A stretch of DNA of 64,000 nucleotides from Lepiota brunneoincarnata (GCA_023014365.1 JAEBUN010000051.1:124001-188000), one strand, 5' to 3'. Numbered from the stretch's first letter, positions 10,301-21,686 are shown. Numbers and translations: made by a program. Notes: generated by a model not told the origin, from the sequence alone.

Positions 10301-11160
10301 TTGTTCGGAGGCTTTCTTGTTGAATATTTTAGCCCATCGGGCAAACCTCCGAGGGATCTTGGGTGGTTCTTTGTTTGATTCTGGTTGTTTTCCTTTTTGG
10401 TTTGCTGATTTTGTCAGGTTGTGTTGCTCATTGTGGAGCATTGTGGCATGTGTCACTTTGGTGTTTACTTCTAATGGGGTTAGAAGCATTGGGTTCATTT
10501 CTCTTTCTAAAGAGAAGGTGTCAAGATCAACATTTGACAGGTTGATGTATTCTTTGGGGTTTTCCTTGGGTTGAGATGTTTTTCCAGCCATTATGTCCAT
10601 GGCAATGGAGTTGAGTTTGACAGGTTGTTGTAGGGTTCTGAGGAGTTTTGAAAAGTCTTGGTGGTCGATTTGGGGTTTCCAAGAGAATGTCTTGGTCTTC
10701 CAGTTGATGTTGGGGTTGTATTGTTCCAACCAGGGAAATCTGATGATGAGATCCTTCTCACCAGTGTTTGTGATGTATGCTTCTAGCATACAATCTCTTC
10801 CATCAATGATGGTTTTGATTTTGATGTATTCATGGATCTTGCCATGTTGATTGTCAGTTCCGTCAACGTTACTGAGAGGGATTGGTTGGTCCAGCTGTTT
10901 GGTTTGATAACCATGTCGTTCAACAACTTTGTGGGATATGAAATTCCCTTGGGCTCCTGAGTCTATCAGGGCAGTGATGGCCATGGGTTTTGATGTCTGT
11001 TCACTCCAAATCTCAATGGGTAGGTAGAGGGATTGTTTATTTGGGGAAAGTCGTAGTTGTACAGAATTTATTGAGAAAGTGTCCTTCTGAGAGTGAGAAT
11101 ATATAGAGTCCTTCTGGGAACGAGCAGGGGCGCATCGGTCTGTGTTCTGTTTCAAAAATC
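7311..11160 (-). pseudogene. Gypsy B pol: protease, RT, RNase H, integrase, chromodomain
   Basis: Read right to left: protease with LIDSGAQG; RT with YMDD; RNase H (DASKFTSGAVLYQH and TDHLN boxes); integrase with the HHCC zinc finger (HGHPGEQETY...CPECQ) and core starting ISWDLITSLPP; then a chromodomain (YEIEAIL...YVHWKGYS) near 7,400-7,560. The frame is broken by several stops (10,091, 9,074 and others), mostly TGA in place of CGA. Integrase plus chromodomain places it in the chromovirus clade, whose chromodomain directs insertion to marked chromatin. Confidence 0.9.
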
Positions 11161-12966
11161 CTGGAAGGGATGCATCTCCAGGTCTTTGGCTAGCGCAGAG
11201 TGGAGTTCCTGTTGGAGTTCAGGGTCGAGGTTGTCAACCATTTGGCGCATCTGAGATGCAACTTCTGTGACCACAAGGGAGTACTTGTGTTGCAGTGATG
11301 GTTGGGCATTCTGGTTTGGGAATCTGGGACAAGTGTTTTGTTGTCCTAGGAAGGGACGATTGGGGTTTCATGCAGGGCGAGGGGGATTTGTGCGCATTCC
11401 AGGGAAGCATCTTGCTTGAGAGGGTTGAGGGCATTTGCTAACCCAGTGGTCTTTGGCTCCACATCAGAAGCATTCTTGATTCTGATAGGCTTTGATTTGT
11501 TGTCCAGTGACAATGGCATCTATCTCTAAGGAATCTTGAAGATTTTCTTCAGCATAGTCTGGTTGAGGGATTTCTGGGTAAGGATCTTTGTATCCTTTTT
11601 CCATTGCAGCATGGTCTATTTCCATGGCGTGTGGGTCGTGTGGTGTGAAACATGGAGCATTGCTCCTTTGGTAGTATTGTGCGTAGGGCATGTTGTTGTT
11701 TGGGCGGCTTGGTCCACAGTTGGGTTGGTATTGGTTCCTCTGAGGGAACATGTTCCTGGGGGTGCCGTAGAGGGCATTGATTCGGCGGAAATTGTCATCG
11801 AGTTTGTTGGCTCAGGTGTACCAAGTGGCGATAGTTGTTGGAGGGTTCTCTGATTTGTCGATCTTCATTGCAATTCGGTGATCAATTGCTTTGCAGTATA
11901 GATTGATTAGGGTGCAATCTTCATTGAGTCCAGATTGACGGACAAGCTCCTTGAACTGAGAGTTGAACTCAGTCATCGGTTTGCCTGCTTGGTGCAGGGT
12001 TTGGAGTTTGGTATGTGCGTATGCATGTTCGTCTGCTGGGGTGAAGTCGGCCCTGAGTCAGGCAGTGAAGTTGTCCCATGACTCCATGGCTATGGGTTGT
12101 CCTTGTTGGGTTTGGGTGTTCCTCTTGTGGAGGTATTGTCTAGCCCAGGCTTGGGCATCTCCTGATTGCATCATCGAGAGGACAAACAAGGTTCTGGCGA
12201 GGTCATTGTTGTAGGTGGTTGCATTAGCGAGCATGTATACTTCACATTGGAAGATCCAATCTTCAAATAGTCTTCTGTTTCCATCAAAGGCAATGGGTTT
12301 GAGGAGTCCTAACTCCTTTGGGTTTTGTGTGGCGGCCATTATTTGTAATTGTCCTGGTGGTGGTGGTGGTGGTGGTGTTGGGGGTTGCGTTGGTTGTAGG
12401 GGAGGAGCTGGTAGGGCTAAGGGTGTGGTTGGTGCAGGTAGTGCGGGTGGTTGTGGATCAGGATCCAATTGGTTGTTGTCTGTTATATAGATGTTGGAGT
12501 TGTTGTCTTCTTGAGGTTTTCCTTGATCTACTGTGTATTCATGACATGTAAGTAGGTTTTCTTCTGATTGGGAAAGTTCTCTCAGTTGTTTGAGAGCATA
12601 TTTGAGTTTTTGAACTTTGTAGTCGTTTAATGGGTTTGCTTTAGCACGATATTCTTCGGCTTGTTTGCATTTCTCTTCTTCTTGTTTGTAATGTTCTTCT
12701 AGTTCTTTTTCATGTTGGATCCTTTGTTGTTCTGCTAGTTCTTCAGCAAAACTTGTTCGAGTGCGTGTGAGTGCACTTGGAGTGGGTGAGTCAAATGGGG
12801 ATGGAGGATAGAATGGCAATGGTGTTTGAGTGGGTCACAGTGTAGGATTTCTTCTGGGATCCGCGTTTTGTATACCTGGTCCTGAGATTCTGTTTCTCGA
12901 TTTGGGAGGAGGGGGTGATAGGGATTCTCAGGCTGAGAATTTCTTTGGAGGCATGGTGATATTTGT
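11159..12966 (-). pseudogene. Gypsy B gag, several stops
   Basis: Homologous along its length to gag of A. Stops interrupt it at about 12,058, 11,817 and in the zinc knuckle (CF-stop-CGAKDHW at about 11,461). B has an ATG (MPPKKFSA) shortly after the ORF0 amber codon, but A and C have ACG there; the ATG is therefore likely a CpG-decay product and not an ancestral start. Confidence 0.85.
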
Positions 12967-13227
12967 CTAGCGATTGATTATCACTAGAAGTATGAAGAAT
13001 TGGGTGGCGATTATGGATATTCCTGAGTATAGGTTCCACGATCTGACAACACAACAGTGGCAGGGACACATGATGCATTCGAGTTCTAGGGTGATGATTT
13101 GGTAGGTGAGGAGGGTGGCAGTTGTCATGAAGATGAATATGAGGAGGTAAGCCAGGTCTGCTGGCAGGGGTGGGGTGGAGAGTAAGAACGTAGCAATGGC
13201 TACAGAGAACATTGCAATTGGCGACAA
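12967..13227 (-). CDS. Gypsy B ORF0, small membrane protein, altered N-terminus
   Basis: 86 residues from the ATG at 13,227. The second part matches ORF0 of A and C closely (two hydrophobic segments, MCPCHCC cluster), while the N-terminus diverges next to a local duplication at 13,227-13,300. Ends in TAG, followed in frame by gag, as in A and C. Confidence 0.6.
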   Translation of the reverse strand: MSPIAMFSVAIATFLLSTPPLPADLAYLLIFIFMTTATLLTYQIITLELECIMCPCHCCVVRSWNLYSGISIIATQFFILLVIINR

Positions 13228-13300
13228 CAGAGTACCTCGATGCGTTCAGTATGTCAGAAGAGTCAACAGAGTACCTCGACATGTTCAGTACATTGGCAAA
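13228..13300. repeat. Local duplication in the leader of Gypsy B
   Basis: The segment ACAGAGTACCTCGA.G.GTTCAGTA occurs twice, about 37 bp apart. A and C have it once, so the B leader has gained a short tandem copy that disrupts the 5' part of ORF0. Confidence 0.6.
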
Positions 13301-13342
13301 GCAGAGCAGAGTAGAGGGTGAGCAAGAGATAAGCAGCAGAGT

Positions 13343-13353
13343 ATCTTAGTGTT
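13343..13353 (-). promoter_or_regulatory. Self-priming site, Gypsy B
   Basis: AACACTAAGAT on the minus strand next to the LTR, as in A. Its partner inside the LTR (GCACTAAGAT context near 13,516) has one substitution, in keeping with decay. Confidence 0.65.
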
Positions 13354-13354
13354 T

Positions 13355-13771
13355 TGTTACCCGGGTTAGGGGTTTGCTCTTGAGTAGCACAGAGTTTGAC
13401 ACAGGATGTCTATACAGACTTGGTCCTGTCCTACTAAGCATGACTTGGAGATGATGGAGCACTATAAGTCCAGCCAGTTATGGCAAAGAGGTATAGGAGG
13501 CAAGAACTTTATAGCACTAAGATAAGGATACAAGGGTATGGTACAGTATCCTTATATACTACTATGTATGGCTGTGCTCCTACTATATATATCTGGACCC
13601 AGGTAAGTGAGTCATATCCTTATCTATCTAAGTATAGATTGTTCTGATGGTACTTCTGATGGTTTCAGGATGACAGGTCTTCTATCTATTTATATACTTT
13701 GGGTGCTTCTGATAAGAGTTCCTTCTGGTGAGGCTTCTGATAAGGGGTTTTTAAGGGGACTTCTGATAACA
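13355..13771 (-). repeat. 5' LTR of Gypsy B
   Basis: 417 bp, TGTTACCCGG to CTGATAACA on the plus strand. Pairs with 5,813-6,231. Confidence 0.92.
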
Positions 13772-14511
13772 CAGACCTACTAGAAGAGGTCTATGCCACC
13801 TCCGAAGACAACAAAATCTTCACAGGGCAGGTTCAGGAACAGAACCTCCATACGCACATCAAATTATTTGATTCAGGGACATCCAGGCATATCTCACCAT
13901 ATTGAGATGCCTTCGTAAAACTGCAGAGCATCCCCCCTTGACCCCTAAAGGCTGCAAATAAACAGAGTTTCAGTGTGATTGGGATTGGTGATATAATCCT
14001 TGACTTACCAAATGGCAGTACCACCTTGAAACTGCACTTATCCAACGTCCTGTACTCACCTGAGGCTGGGTATACCCTCATATCCATTGGACGACTTGAC
14101 GAAGCTGGATATATGGTCACATTTGCAAATGGCAGATATATTATTTGCAAACTGGGTGGAAACAAAATAGCTGAGATCCTACAAAACCAAGCAGCCCTGT
14201 ACAAACATGTCAGGGAAGGAGAAATCGAGGTGAATGCTGTCTGTGAGACACTCACTCTCGATGAGATGCATTGATGGCTTGGCCACATTGCACCAGCAGC
14301 TGTGAAAAGACTCCTACACAAAGGAATGGTGATTGGTTTATGACTAGACTCCAATGGAGACACAAACCTGTCTTGTGATTCATGTATATTTGCAAAGTTG
14401 ACACAGCAGCCAATTGCAAAGGCTCAGCAAGGCACAGGGGCAACTAGCTTTGCCCAGGAAATACACTCTGATGTGTGGGGACCTGCCAAAACAGAGTTAC
14501 GAAGGGGACGT
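13772..14511 (+). pseudogene. Copia protease and GAG-pre-integrase region, decayed
   Basis: Continues the Copia frame on the right of Gypsy B. Protease motif LFDSGTSRHISP lies near 13,862-13,897 (the usual D-S/T-G box), then the pre-integrase domain (VLYSPEAGYTLISIGRL; WLGHIAPAAVKRLL with its zinc finger H and C residues), then the start of the integrase core (EIHSDVWGPAKTEL). Stops are present at about 13,906, 14,272 and 14,341. Confidence 0.85.
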
Positions 14512-15812
14512 TGAAAAGGTAGAAACTTTCGTAGGTTTTAATATAGATAGTGGGCTTGTTTTCACTAAGCTTAGCTGCAATTTGATAAGCTTAAGCTAAT
14601 ACAAGTGGAATGAGATAGATAAAGAACAGTTTCATCTTTTAGGGTGTTCTGGGGGTGCGTTCTGACAGCGAAATTCAAGAGAGTAGTGTTTTTAGAGGTT
14701 AACGAACAGCCATTGAAGTTATCTTAGCCATACGGTGCAACAATGAAAGGACAATCCCTGTCAATTCAAAGCACTGGGTCTCTGGTCTCTGGTCTCTGGT
14801 CTCTGAACTCTGATCTCTGTCTCTGCCTCTGTCTCTAGCACTCTGGAACTCTAAACTCTGAACTCTGGTCTCTGTCTCTGTCTCTGGGTTGGTCAACAAC
14901 TGAAGAAATCACACTTAACAACGCACACTAAATAGCCCTCTGAAACCGTTCTTGATCACGGCTTGCAGACTTGCATGCGGAAGCGGGGGTGAGACCTCTT
15001 GCTTCTCCACGAACAAGTGCAACCGTATTTATATTGTTTAGATACATACGAGAGATAGTAAATATGAAATAGAAAACAATAAGCTTAATTGTTACAGGCA
15101 CTGTAGAACATTTTGGAAGGTTTGGCAGCATTTCTACCTCACCCTGGGTTATGGGTTTTTCTCTGATTAACGAATGGCAATCCAGCCAGACATGTTCCGT
15201 GCTCGTCTGCATTATTCTGCATCCATGCGACCGTGTTAAGTTTCTGGATCAATTATGATCGGAATGTATAGCGGATGGACAATCCCTTGATCCATTGTAA
15301 TTAATCTCAGTTAAGCAGTATGCTGAAGTGCCAGGACCCACAAAGCACTCGTTAATTAGGAGTCTTTGATATTTCTAGGGTTTTGGGCATCGGGTATTGC
15401 CTCCCGAATGTTGGACGTTCCATTCCGTGGTCCAGTCATCATTATTGAACTCGCTATAGACGTAATACGCCTGCGACAGCCGCTAGGTACATTCTTTTAT
15501 GTTCAAACACATTTGGGTTCATCAGAAAACTGCTCATAAGGTCCCTTGATGCAACCGGGGTATACTCGATAGGCTATGTAGAGTCCTGAATCCCTCCGGA
15601 GAGCGCTCTGATAGCTTGGTTCACTAAGCTTAGTGATAATGAGCTGGTTTGAACACTTCCGAGGCTCGAATATCCTCAGTTCGGTCGAACTGGCTACTAT
15701 GGGATATAGTACCAATCCTCTATAGAGTTCTTTAATGATATAGCCAATGATTCTATGTAAAGAATTGTTCCGGAGTATGGAATTCATGTATAGGCATGAA
15801 ATCGGCATATCA
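14512..15812 (-). repeat. Solo LTR of family D (1.3 kb) in Copia integrase
   Basis: Begins TGAAAAGGT and ends GCATATCA on the plus strand, with 4-bp duplication ACGT on both sides (14,508-14,511 and 15,813-15,816). Removing it plus one ACGT restores the Copia frame exactly (TELRRGRKYYITFTDD). A second copy is at 23,257-25,256, next to a gag-like ORF on the minus strand, which sets the orientation. Contains no ORF I recognise. Confidence 0.85.
14771..14888. repeat. CTCTG/GTCTCTG microsatellite inside LTR D
   Basis: Runs of CTCTGGT and CTCTGTCT. The same simple repeat is in the other D copy at 23,522-23,633, so it is part of the LTR and not a later expansion. Confidence 0.85.
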
Positions 15813-16300
15813 ACGTAAATACTACATTACCTTTACCGATGATTATTCTCAATGGACACATGTGGATTTCCTGTCAAATAAATCTGACACCTGTGATGCA
15901 TACAAACAGTTTGAGGCATGGTGCGAGATGCAGTTCCAAGCTTGCATGAAGGCCCTATATTCGGACAGAGGTGGAGAGTACACTGGGAATGATTTTCAGC
16001 AGTATCTCAGATTGCAAGGCACAGAGATCAAGCTCACCATGCATGATACTCCCCAGCACAACGGAATAGCCAAATGTTGTAATTGCACCATCATGGAATG
16101 ATTCTGAGCCATGAACCACATTGCTCATCTCCCAGAATACCTGTGGCCTAAGGGAGTTTGCCATGTCATGTGGCTAATGAACAGAACAGGGACAAAAGCG
16201 ATTGCAGGGACAATGCCCTACAAGGTCCTGTACAGCAAGAAGCCAGATCTTTGAGCAGTATGCGAATGGGGAGAGGAATGCTGGGTGCATGAGCCAGGGG
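15813..16300 (+). pseudogene. Copia integrase core, decayed
   Basis: After the D insertion the integrase core resumes: KYYITFTDDYSQWTHVDFLSN (first catalytic Asp), then LYSDRGGEYTG (second Asp), then TPQHNGIA. The third acidic residue region is degenerate (CCNCTIME instead of a typical A-E-R-x-N-R-T). Stops follow. Confidence 0.85.
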
Positions 16301-18339
16301 TAAATAAAATGGCTGACCATGCTAAAAAGGGCCAGTAGCTGGGTTTCAACCCAGAAAGCAATGGCATGTGAGTCTGGATACCTGCCACAGGTGCCATGAG
16401 GGTAGAACAAAACATCTGTTTCAGAAAGGAGGCAAATCTTGAGGGGGAGAATGTGCCAATCAGTGAGATTTGCAGTGAGCAACCACTCACCATGCACCAG
16501 ACCACCATACAACCCTCAAGCCAGCCACAAACAAGTGCCAAAACCCCTAGCAAGTCACTAGAGGTCCCAACAAACCCCCCAGAGTCAGTGGTACAACTGC
16601 CAACAAAGGCAGACAACCAGGATCTGCCCCAGAGTGACTGTCCACAACGTATCCACATGCCAAGCCAAAAAGCTCACGAAATCCTTGAGGGAACAGCCAT
16701 AACAATGGCTGAGGAGCTAGACTGGGAGGATGTGCATGCCCTAGCAGCTGAAATGGATTCCATTGAGGCATTAGAACCAGGAAGCCTCAAAGAGGCTAGA
16801 GAATGAGTGGACTGGCCACTATGGGAGAGTGCAATAAAGGAGGAGTTAGCTACCCTCAAAGCTGCAGGGACATGAGAACTAGTGGATGCACCACCTGGCA
16901 TAAATCAAGTGGGCTCAAAGTGGGTTTTTTGAGCCAAGAAGGATCCAGCTGGCAATGTTGTCAAGTACAAGGCCAGGCTCATCACGCAGGGATTTTCACA
17001 GGTGCCTGGAGTAGATTACTTCAACACATTCACTCCAGTAGCACATCTGGCATCGATTTGGGCAGTGCTGGCCATCACAGCAGCAAGGGACATGGAGTTG
17101 CACCAGATAGACATAAAGGGTGCTTACCTAAACGGTCAGCTGAACAACAACAAAGTTGTCTATATGTCACAGCCTCCTGGTTACCATGATCCCCTACATC
17201 CTTGCAAGCTCTGCCGCCTCTGAAAAACTCTCTATGGGCTCAAACAGTTTGGCTGACGATGGTATCAAAGATTATGCAAGATCCTGGTGGACAATCTTGG
17301 CTTCACGAGATGTGAAGTTGATCAGAGTGTGTTTTTTAAAGATACACCTCCCAATCTTACCATCATTCTAGTCCATGTCAATGACTGCACACTGGCAGCC
17401 ACTACAATCACTCTAATTACCTGGACAAAGTCTGGAATATCTGGCTTTGTTGAAGTTTCGGACTTAGGAGAGCTGCACTGGCTCTTAGGCATCGAGATCA
17501 AATGAGACCATGCAAACCAAAAAATTTTCATGTCCCAGCGATCCTACATTGACGCCTCACTTCATCGCTTTGGTTTGGAAGATGCCAAACCACTCAGTGT
17601 GCTTATGGACCCATCCACCCACATTACAGTTGATGCAGCACCAAAATTGACAGCCAAAATTGCTTGGATGGCCCAAGTTCCTTATCAGGAAGCTGTGGGC
17701 ACCCTCATGTATGCTGCCCTAGGCACTCATCCCAACATTGCATATGCCATCCAACACCTCTCCTGCTATCTGAAAAACCCAGGTGAGGCTCACTGGGACA
17801 CCATCAAACACATTTTTTGTTACCTCAAAGGCACTTGAGAACTTTGGCTCACTTATGGAGGCCATGGCCAAGATCTTACAGGGTACAGCGATGCAGATGG
17901 CAACATGGCCGAGGACCATCACACTATGTCTGGCTATGCGCTCATTATCAATGGAGGGGCTGTTTCCTGGAGTGCAAAATGGCAGGAGATAGTCACTCTA
18001 TCAACAACGGAATCCAAGTACATAGCAGCAACCCATGCAGCTAAAGAGATTCTTTGGCTGCACTCCCTTATTTTGCAGGTTTTCGGCACCCCCCTTCCCA
18101 CCACCACTCTCTTCTCAGACAACCAGTCTGCAATCATGCTCATGAAGGACCATCAATATCATGTGAGAATGAAACACATTGACATCCAGTATCATTTTAT
18201 TCGATGGATCATCGAGGAAGGAAAATTAAGGCTAATCTATTGCCCTACCGAAGAAATGGTTGCCAACATTTTTATGAAGGCTCTTGTGTTGCTGAAGGTC
18301 AAGCATTTCACTCGAGAACTCAGCCTGTCCTTGGCTTGA
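16301..18339 (+). pseudogene. Copia reverse transcriptase and RNase H, decayed
   Basis: RT signature pieces are spread over two or three frames: LVKYKARLITQGFSQVPG, DIKGAYLNGQL, YMSQPPGY, then a catalytic box reading VHVNDC where Copia has YVDD (about 17,373-17,390), so the enzyme is dead at its active site. LHWLLGIEIK follows. RNase H is nearly continuous at 17,905-18,339: SWSAKWQEIVTLSTTESKYIA, LFSDNQSAI, KHIDIQYHFIR. It ends just before the polypurine tract. Confidence 0.88.
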
Positions 18340-18346
18340 GGGGGAG
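18339..18346 (+). promoter_or_regulatory. Copia polypurine tract
   Basis: AGGGGGAG-type purine run immediately before the 3' LTR, the plus-strand priming site. Confidence 0.7.
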
Positions 18347-18688
18347 TGTAGGAATTTTACAAGCCAGTGGACAGTTGATGTGATGTCGGCTGGACTCTCT
18401 AGTTAGTCTCTATTTGGACATGGACCCTACTTGTGCAAATTGCAATCTTGTGATTTATTTACTATTTTATTTCTATTCCCATTCAGTAGAACTTTGGTTA
18501 CCTGGCATATGGACATGTAGCTAGGCTTTCCTCAGTACTCGTGCATATAACAAGTGACTGAGGTAAGCAACCATGTTTATATCCACTATACTTATGTTAA
18601 GCTTATGTTCATAGCTTTATATTCTTACAGGTTAGCTAATATATAATACTTGTGCATATAACAAGTGACTGAGCTTTATATTCTTACA
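18347..18688 (+). repeat. 3' LTR of the Copia element
   Basis: 342 bp, followed by TSD CAAAT at 18,689-18,693. Pairs with 4,398-4,739. Confidence 0.93.
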
Positions 18689-18885
18689 CAAATCAATACC
18701 AAATCAGGTGTGAGGATAACAAAAATTGTCATGTGACCTCTTCTATATCACATGATCATATTTAAATCACTTCAACCATCTTTTCATCTTATCATTATAT
18801 TATAAAAACTATATCTTTTACCCAGTGCTCTCAAGTCATTTTTCTTCTTCAGAATAGCTATTCCCTGCAACAAACTCAGTCCAAA

Positions 18886-19640
18886 CTGGTCTAAGCAAGA
18901 GTACTATTGAGCCTATCATGACAAAAGTTGATCATGATGAGGAAAACAATAAAGGAGGACAATCCTCCATGCTATCTTCTCAGAATAAATGATCAATAAT
19001 TGACTAAATCACCCCTGGGAAGCTGGACAATGCTGTTCAAGCTACCCAATTCATCAATCCTATCTTTCCTACTCCTGTCACACTTCAAACAATCTGAAAT
19101 ATGCTCAAGAAGAACAATTTCTGGTTTGTTGTTAAGACTAATGGTCTCCTCCTAAGAAGCAACACTGAATTGCTCACTTCAAATTGCCTACAAGCAAAAG
19201 GATTGGACAGTAGAAGTTGGAAAATGATATTGTGCACAGATGAAACAAAAATCAACAAGCTTGGGTCATACAAAAAGATGTATAAGGGGGGGAGGACTCT
19301 CAGACAAGACTATTATTCCTATTGTTAAGTATGAAGGTGGTAGTAGTATTATGGTATGGCTGACTATGAGATGGAAACGAGTAGGAATGCTAGTGGAGGT
19401 TGAGGGAATTATAGTATAGAGCAGTACTCTGAGATTTTGGAGCATAGGATGGTGAACAGCTTTGAAACTTTAGAGATAGAGAAGGAAGAGTGGGTATTCC
19501 AGTAGGACAATGACCCAAAATACAAGTCTAAAAGGGCAATAGAGTGGTTTGAAGATAACAATATGCAAATTCTACTATAGCCTGCACAATTCCCTGACCC
19601 CAATTCCATTGGACACCTTTGGGTAGGGCCTTAAGAATTT
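18886..19640 (+). pseudogene. Tc1/mariner transposase remnant
   Basis: Degenerate Tc1-type DDE transposase spread over several frames: an HTH-like start (STIEPIMTK, GGQSSMLSSQNK), then LDNAVQATQFINPIFPTPVTLQT, NMLKKNNF, WKMILCTDETKINKLGS (first catalytic Asp), then QDNDPKYKSKRAIEWFED (second Asp, 19,504-19,560), then PDPNSIGHLW where functional enzymes have DLNPIEHLW (19,596-19,622). Internal stops and frame changes throughout. Terminal repeats were not identified. The adjacent Copia insertion may have gone into the flank of this element. Confidence 0.8.
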
Positions 19641-19860
19641 GCTGCATGTGGTACTGCACACTGCCATCACCCTACCGCACATTACTGCCATGCTACTGTG
19701 ACATTGCTGCCACCTTGCTGTGACAGAACTGTCACTTTACCACACATTACAGCACATTGCCACCATCTTACTGTGATACCACTGTCACTTTACTGCACAT
19801 TACCACATATTACTGCCACATTACTGTGACATTGCTGTTATTGAGCCTTGAGCATATCCC
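19640..19860. repeat. Degenerate minisatellite, GCCA/CACATTAC units
   Basis: Imperfect tandem units of the type CACATTACTGCCA...TTACTGTGACATTGCTG. No coding potential. Probably grew at the end of the transposase remnant. Confidence 0.7.
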
Positions 19861-20044
19861 AATATATGTTGATGGGTATCTTGGACCATAATCAATTTAT
19901 TACATGATAACTCTCATAAATCATCTTTATTTCTGGGCTCCAGATATATATTGATGGGTACCTTGAACCATAATTAATTTATTACATGATAACTCTCATA
20001 CATGATTTCTACTTCCAAGCTCTAGATATATGCTGACAGGTACC
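19860..20044. repeat. Tandem duplication, about 80-bp unit
   Basis: ATATATTGATGGGTA.CTTG.ACCATAAT.AATTTATTACATGATAACTCTCATA occurs twice (about 19,862 and 19,945) and a third partial unit starts about 20,026 (ATATGCTGACAGGTACCTTAAACTATAATTA). Confidence 0.7.
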
Positions 20045-20523
20045 TTAAACTATAATTACATATTGTCCATTCTGTTTGAGGTGGCAGATTCTGTCCATTG
20101 CATCTGCAGGGACATTGTTTGGGGCAAAGGATGTGTCAAGTCCTTCCAGGAATTTCTTCCATGTTGGAGGGTTCTGGCTTCCATCAAGTTCCTTGTTTGA
20201 TTCCAAGAATGCTCCTCTCCATGTTGCAGTGGGGCCGGTGGACATGTATGAAAGGGCAAATTGTATTTTGGTCTTGTCATCAGAAAAGGCACTGGGCTTT
20301 GCATTGATGTATAATTGTACTGCATCCTTCCAGAGGCGGTAGTAGTTGGTCTCTCCATTAAAGGTTGGGGGTGTATTGATCTTTGCAGAGGAGGCCATAT
20401 CGTTAATGTCAGAGGTTGTGGATTCCTCATTGGAAGTGTGAATAGACCTGGTAGTGGGGCTAACTTCAGATGATTTGGATTGTACAGGGGAACTGGATCA
20501 AGGCGGTGAGTGTACCAGTGATC
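20045..20523 (-). pseudogene. gag of the E-family element, C-terminal segment
   Basis: Frame from 20,398 (MASSAKINTPPTFNGE) codes for a retrotransposon-gag capsid start: FNGETNYYRLWKDAVQLYI, QFALSYMSTGPTATWRGAF, WKKFLEGLDTSF. It ends at 20,045 in the tandem-repeat region, well short of a full capsid. Upstream codons up to the solo LTR at 20,529 belong to the same gene. Confidence 0.75.
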
Positions 20524-20528
20524 CAAGT

Positions 20529-20917
20529 TGTTACCCAGGTTAGGGGTTCACTCTTGAGTAGCACAGGGTTCGACACAGGATGTCTATACAGACTTGGTCC
20601 TGTCCTACTGAGCGTGACTTGGAGACAACGGAGCACTATAGTCCAGCTGGTTTTTAAGGGGCAAAGAGATATAGGAGGCAAGAACTGTATAACACTAAGA
20701 TAAGGATACAAGGTATTGTACTGCATCCTTATATACTTCTAAGTGTGGCTGTACTCCTACTATAATAGTTCGGACCAAAGTCACTATGAGTCAGAGATAA
20801 GAAAACATGAGGTGCATACTAAGAATAGTCCTTCTGATGTACACTACTGATGGTTTCATAGTGACATGGGAATGTAAACTAAAAGTAACCGTCCTTCTGA
20901 TAAGACTTCTAATAACA
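20529..20917 (-). repeat. Solo Gypsy LTR, TSD CAAGT
   Basis: 389 bp, TGTTACCCAGG to AATAACA, related to the LTRs of A and C. Perfect TSD CAAGT at 20,524-20,528 and 20,918-20,922. It splits the gag of the E-family element. Confidence 0.93.
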
Positions 20918-21509
20918 CAAGTGGTGATATGAGGGGTGAAGATGTTCTTGGGGGTTCCTGTTGTGAAGTGTTGTTGTTGAGTTCTTGTACTTGTTGAGGG
21001 TTGAGGACCAGAGGATGGGGTAGATGTTCTATAAATCGGCTCCCTGAGCTTTGAGGGGGTAGAGGTGGCAGTTCTTTCAGGTGGTGGTTGTTTGGGTAGG
21101 GATTGAAGAACTGATGCTGGGGGTGCTGGGTATCCTGGGTCTTCTGTTCAATGTTGAACTCTCTCGGTAGGTTGTGTAGGGTATGGTGCAGAACCAGAGG
21201 GTGAATGAGTGAGGGGTATAGGTTTTGTTTTCTTTTTATGGTCCATGGTGGAGGGGGTGTGAAGTCGAGTTTGGAGTCAGTTGTTGACCAGTCAGAACTG
21301 TTAGATTCTTCGTAGTCAGTGGCAAGGGGGTTGTTTTGGTTTGTAGACAGGGTGTAGAGGGAAGAAGTCGAAGGTGAAGGTGGGGGTGAAGGTGAATAAA
21401 CAACGCTTGAAGGTGTGGATAACCTATATACAACGCTTACAGGTGTGTTATCCCAATCAACACTTAAAGGTGTGGATGACCTATCAATGCTTTTGGTGCA
21501 TCTGACCAA
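20918..21509 (-). pseudogene. N-terminal part of E-family gag
   Basis: The frame from 21,509 (MVRCTKSIDRSSTPL) reads a Ser/Pro-rich leader, LSVDWDNTPVSVVYRLSTP, then proline-rich stretches, and stops inside the solo LTR. Low complexity; I cannot tell whether the ATG at 21,509 is the real start. Confidence 0.5.
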
Positions 21510-21680
21510 GGGTGCAGAGGGTATGGTGGCCTGCTCTACAGGGGTGTATCACCAGACAGCGACAAGGCATGTCGTCAGATATGGTTGGCACTCAGATAGT
21601 GATAAAGTGTATCATCTGCCAGTGTGGAAGGGTAGCGACAAGGCGTACCGATACCACGGGGTGTACAATGGAGGTTGTCC
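21410..21680. repeat. Degenerate tandem units (AACGCTT.AAGGTGTGGAT...)
   Basis: Related segments about 30-40 bp long: ACAACGCTTGAAGGTGTGG, ACAACGCTTACAGGTGTG, TCAACACTTAAAGGTGTGG, and later GTGTATCA.C..CAG.G..A with GCGACAAGGC. They overlap the putative start of gag. Confidence 0.6.
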
Positions 21681-21686
21681 AAAGGA

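Larger units (their letters stand above)
5813..13771 (-). mobile_element. Gypsy element B (chromovirus-like), complete but decayed
   Basis: About 8 kb, flanked by 417-419-bp LTRs, inserted into the Copia element between gag and protease. From right to left: LTR, self-priming site, ORF0, gag, protease, RT/RNase H, integrase, chromodomain, ORF3, LTR. Flanks CAGGAC and CAGACC suggest a mutated TSD. Strong loss of CpG relative to A. Many stops are TGA where A has CGA, for example 10,091 in pol and the 'PA-stop-NPN' site in gag. Confidence 0.92.
4398..18688 (+). mobile_element. Copia element, full length but dead, with two nested insertions
   Basis: Two 342-bp LTRs bound the element and the 5-bp TSD CAAAT is intact on both sides (4,393-4,397 and 18,689-18,693). 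Order gag, protease, integrase, RT, RNase H is that of Ty1/Copia. Removing Gypsy B (5,813-13,771) and solo LTR D (14,512-15,812) gives a element of about 5 kb. Roughly 20 differences between the LTRs by eye, and many in-frame stops, indicate an old insertion. Confidence 0.93.

Noticed and set aside
12953..12966. ATG at the start of gag in Gypsy B as the real family start
   Set aside because: A and C have ACG at this codon; ACG to ATG is a CpG-decay change, so the ATG is probably secondary.
5807..13777. Perfect TSD for Gypsy B
   Set aside because: Flanks (CAGGAC and CAGACC) are similar but not identical, so a TSD is only suggested.
14771..14888. CTCTG repeat as a CRISPR-like array
   Set aside because: Units are 5-7 bp, without spacers; it is a microsatellite carried by LTR D, and the genome is eukaryotic.
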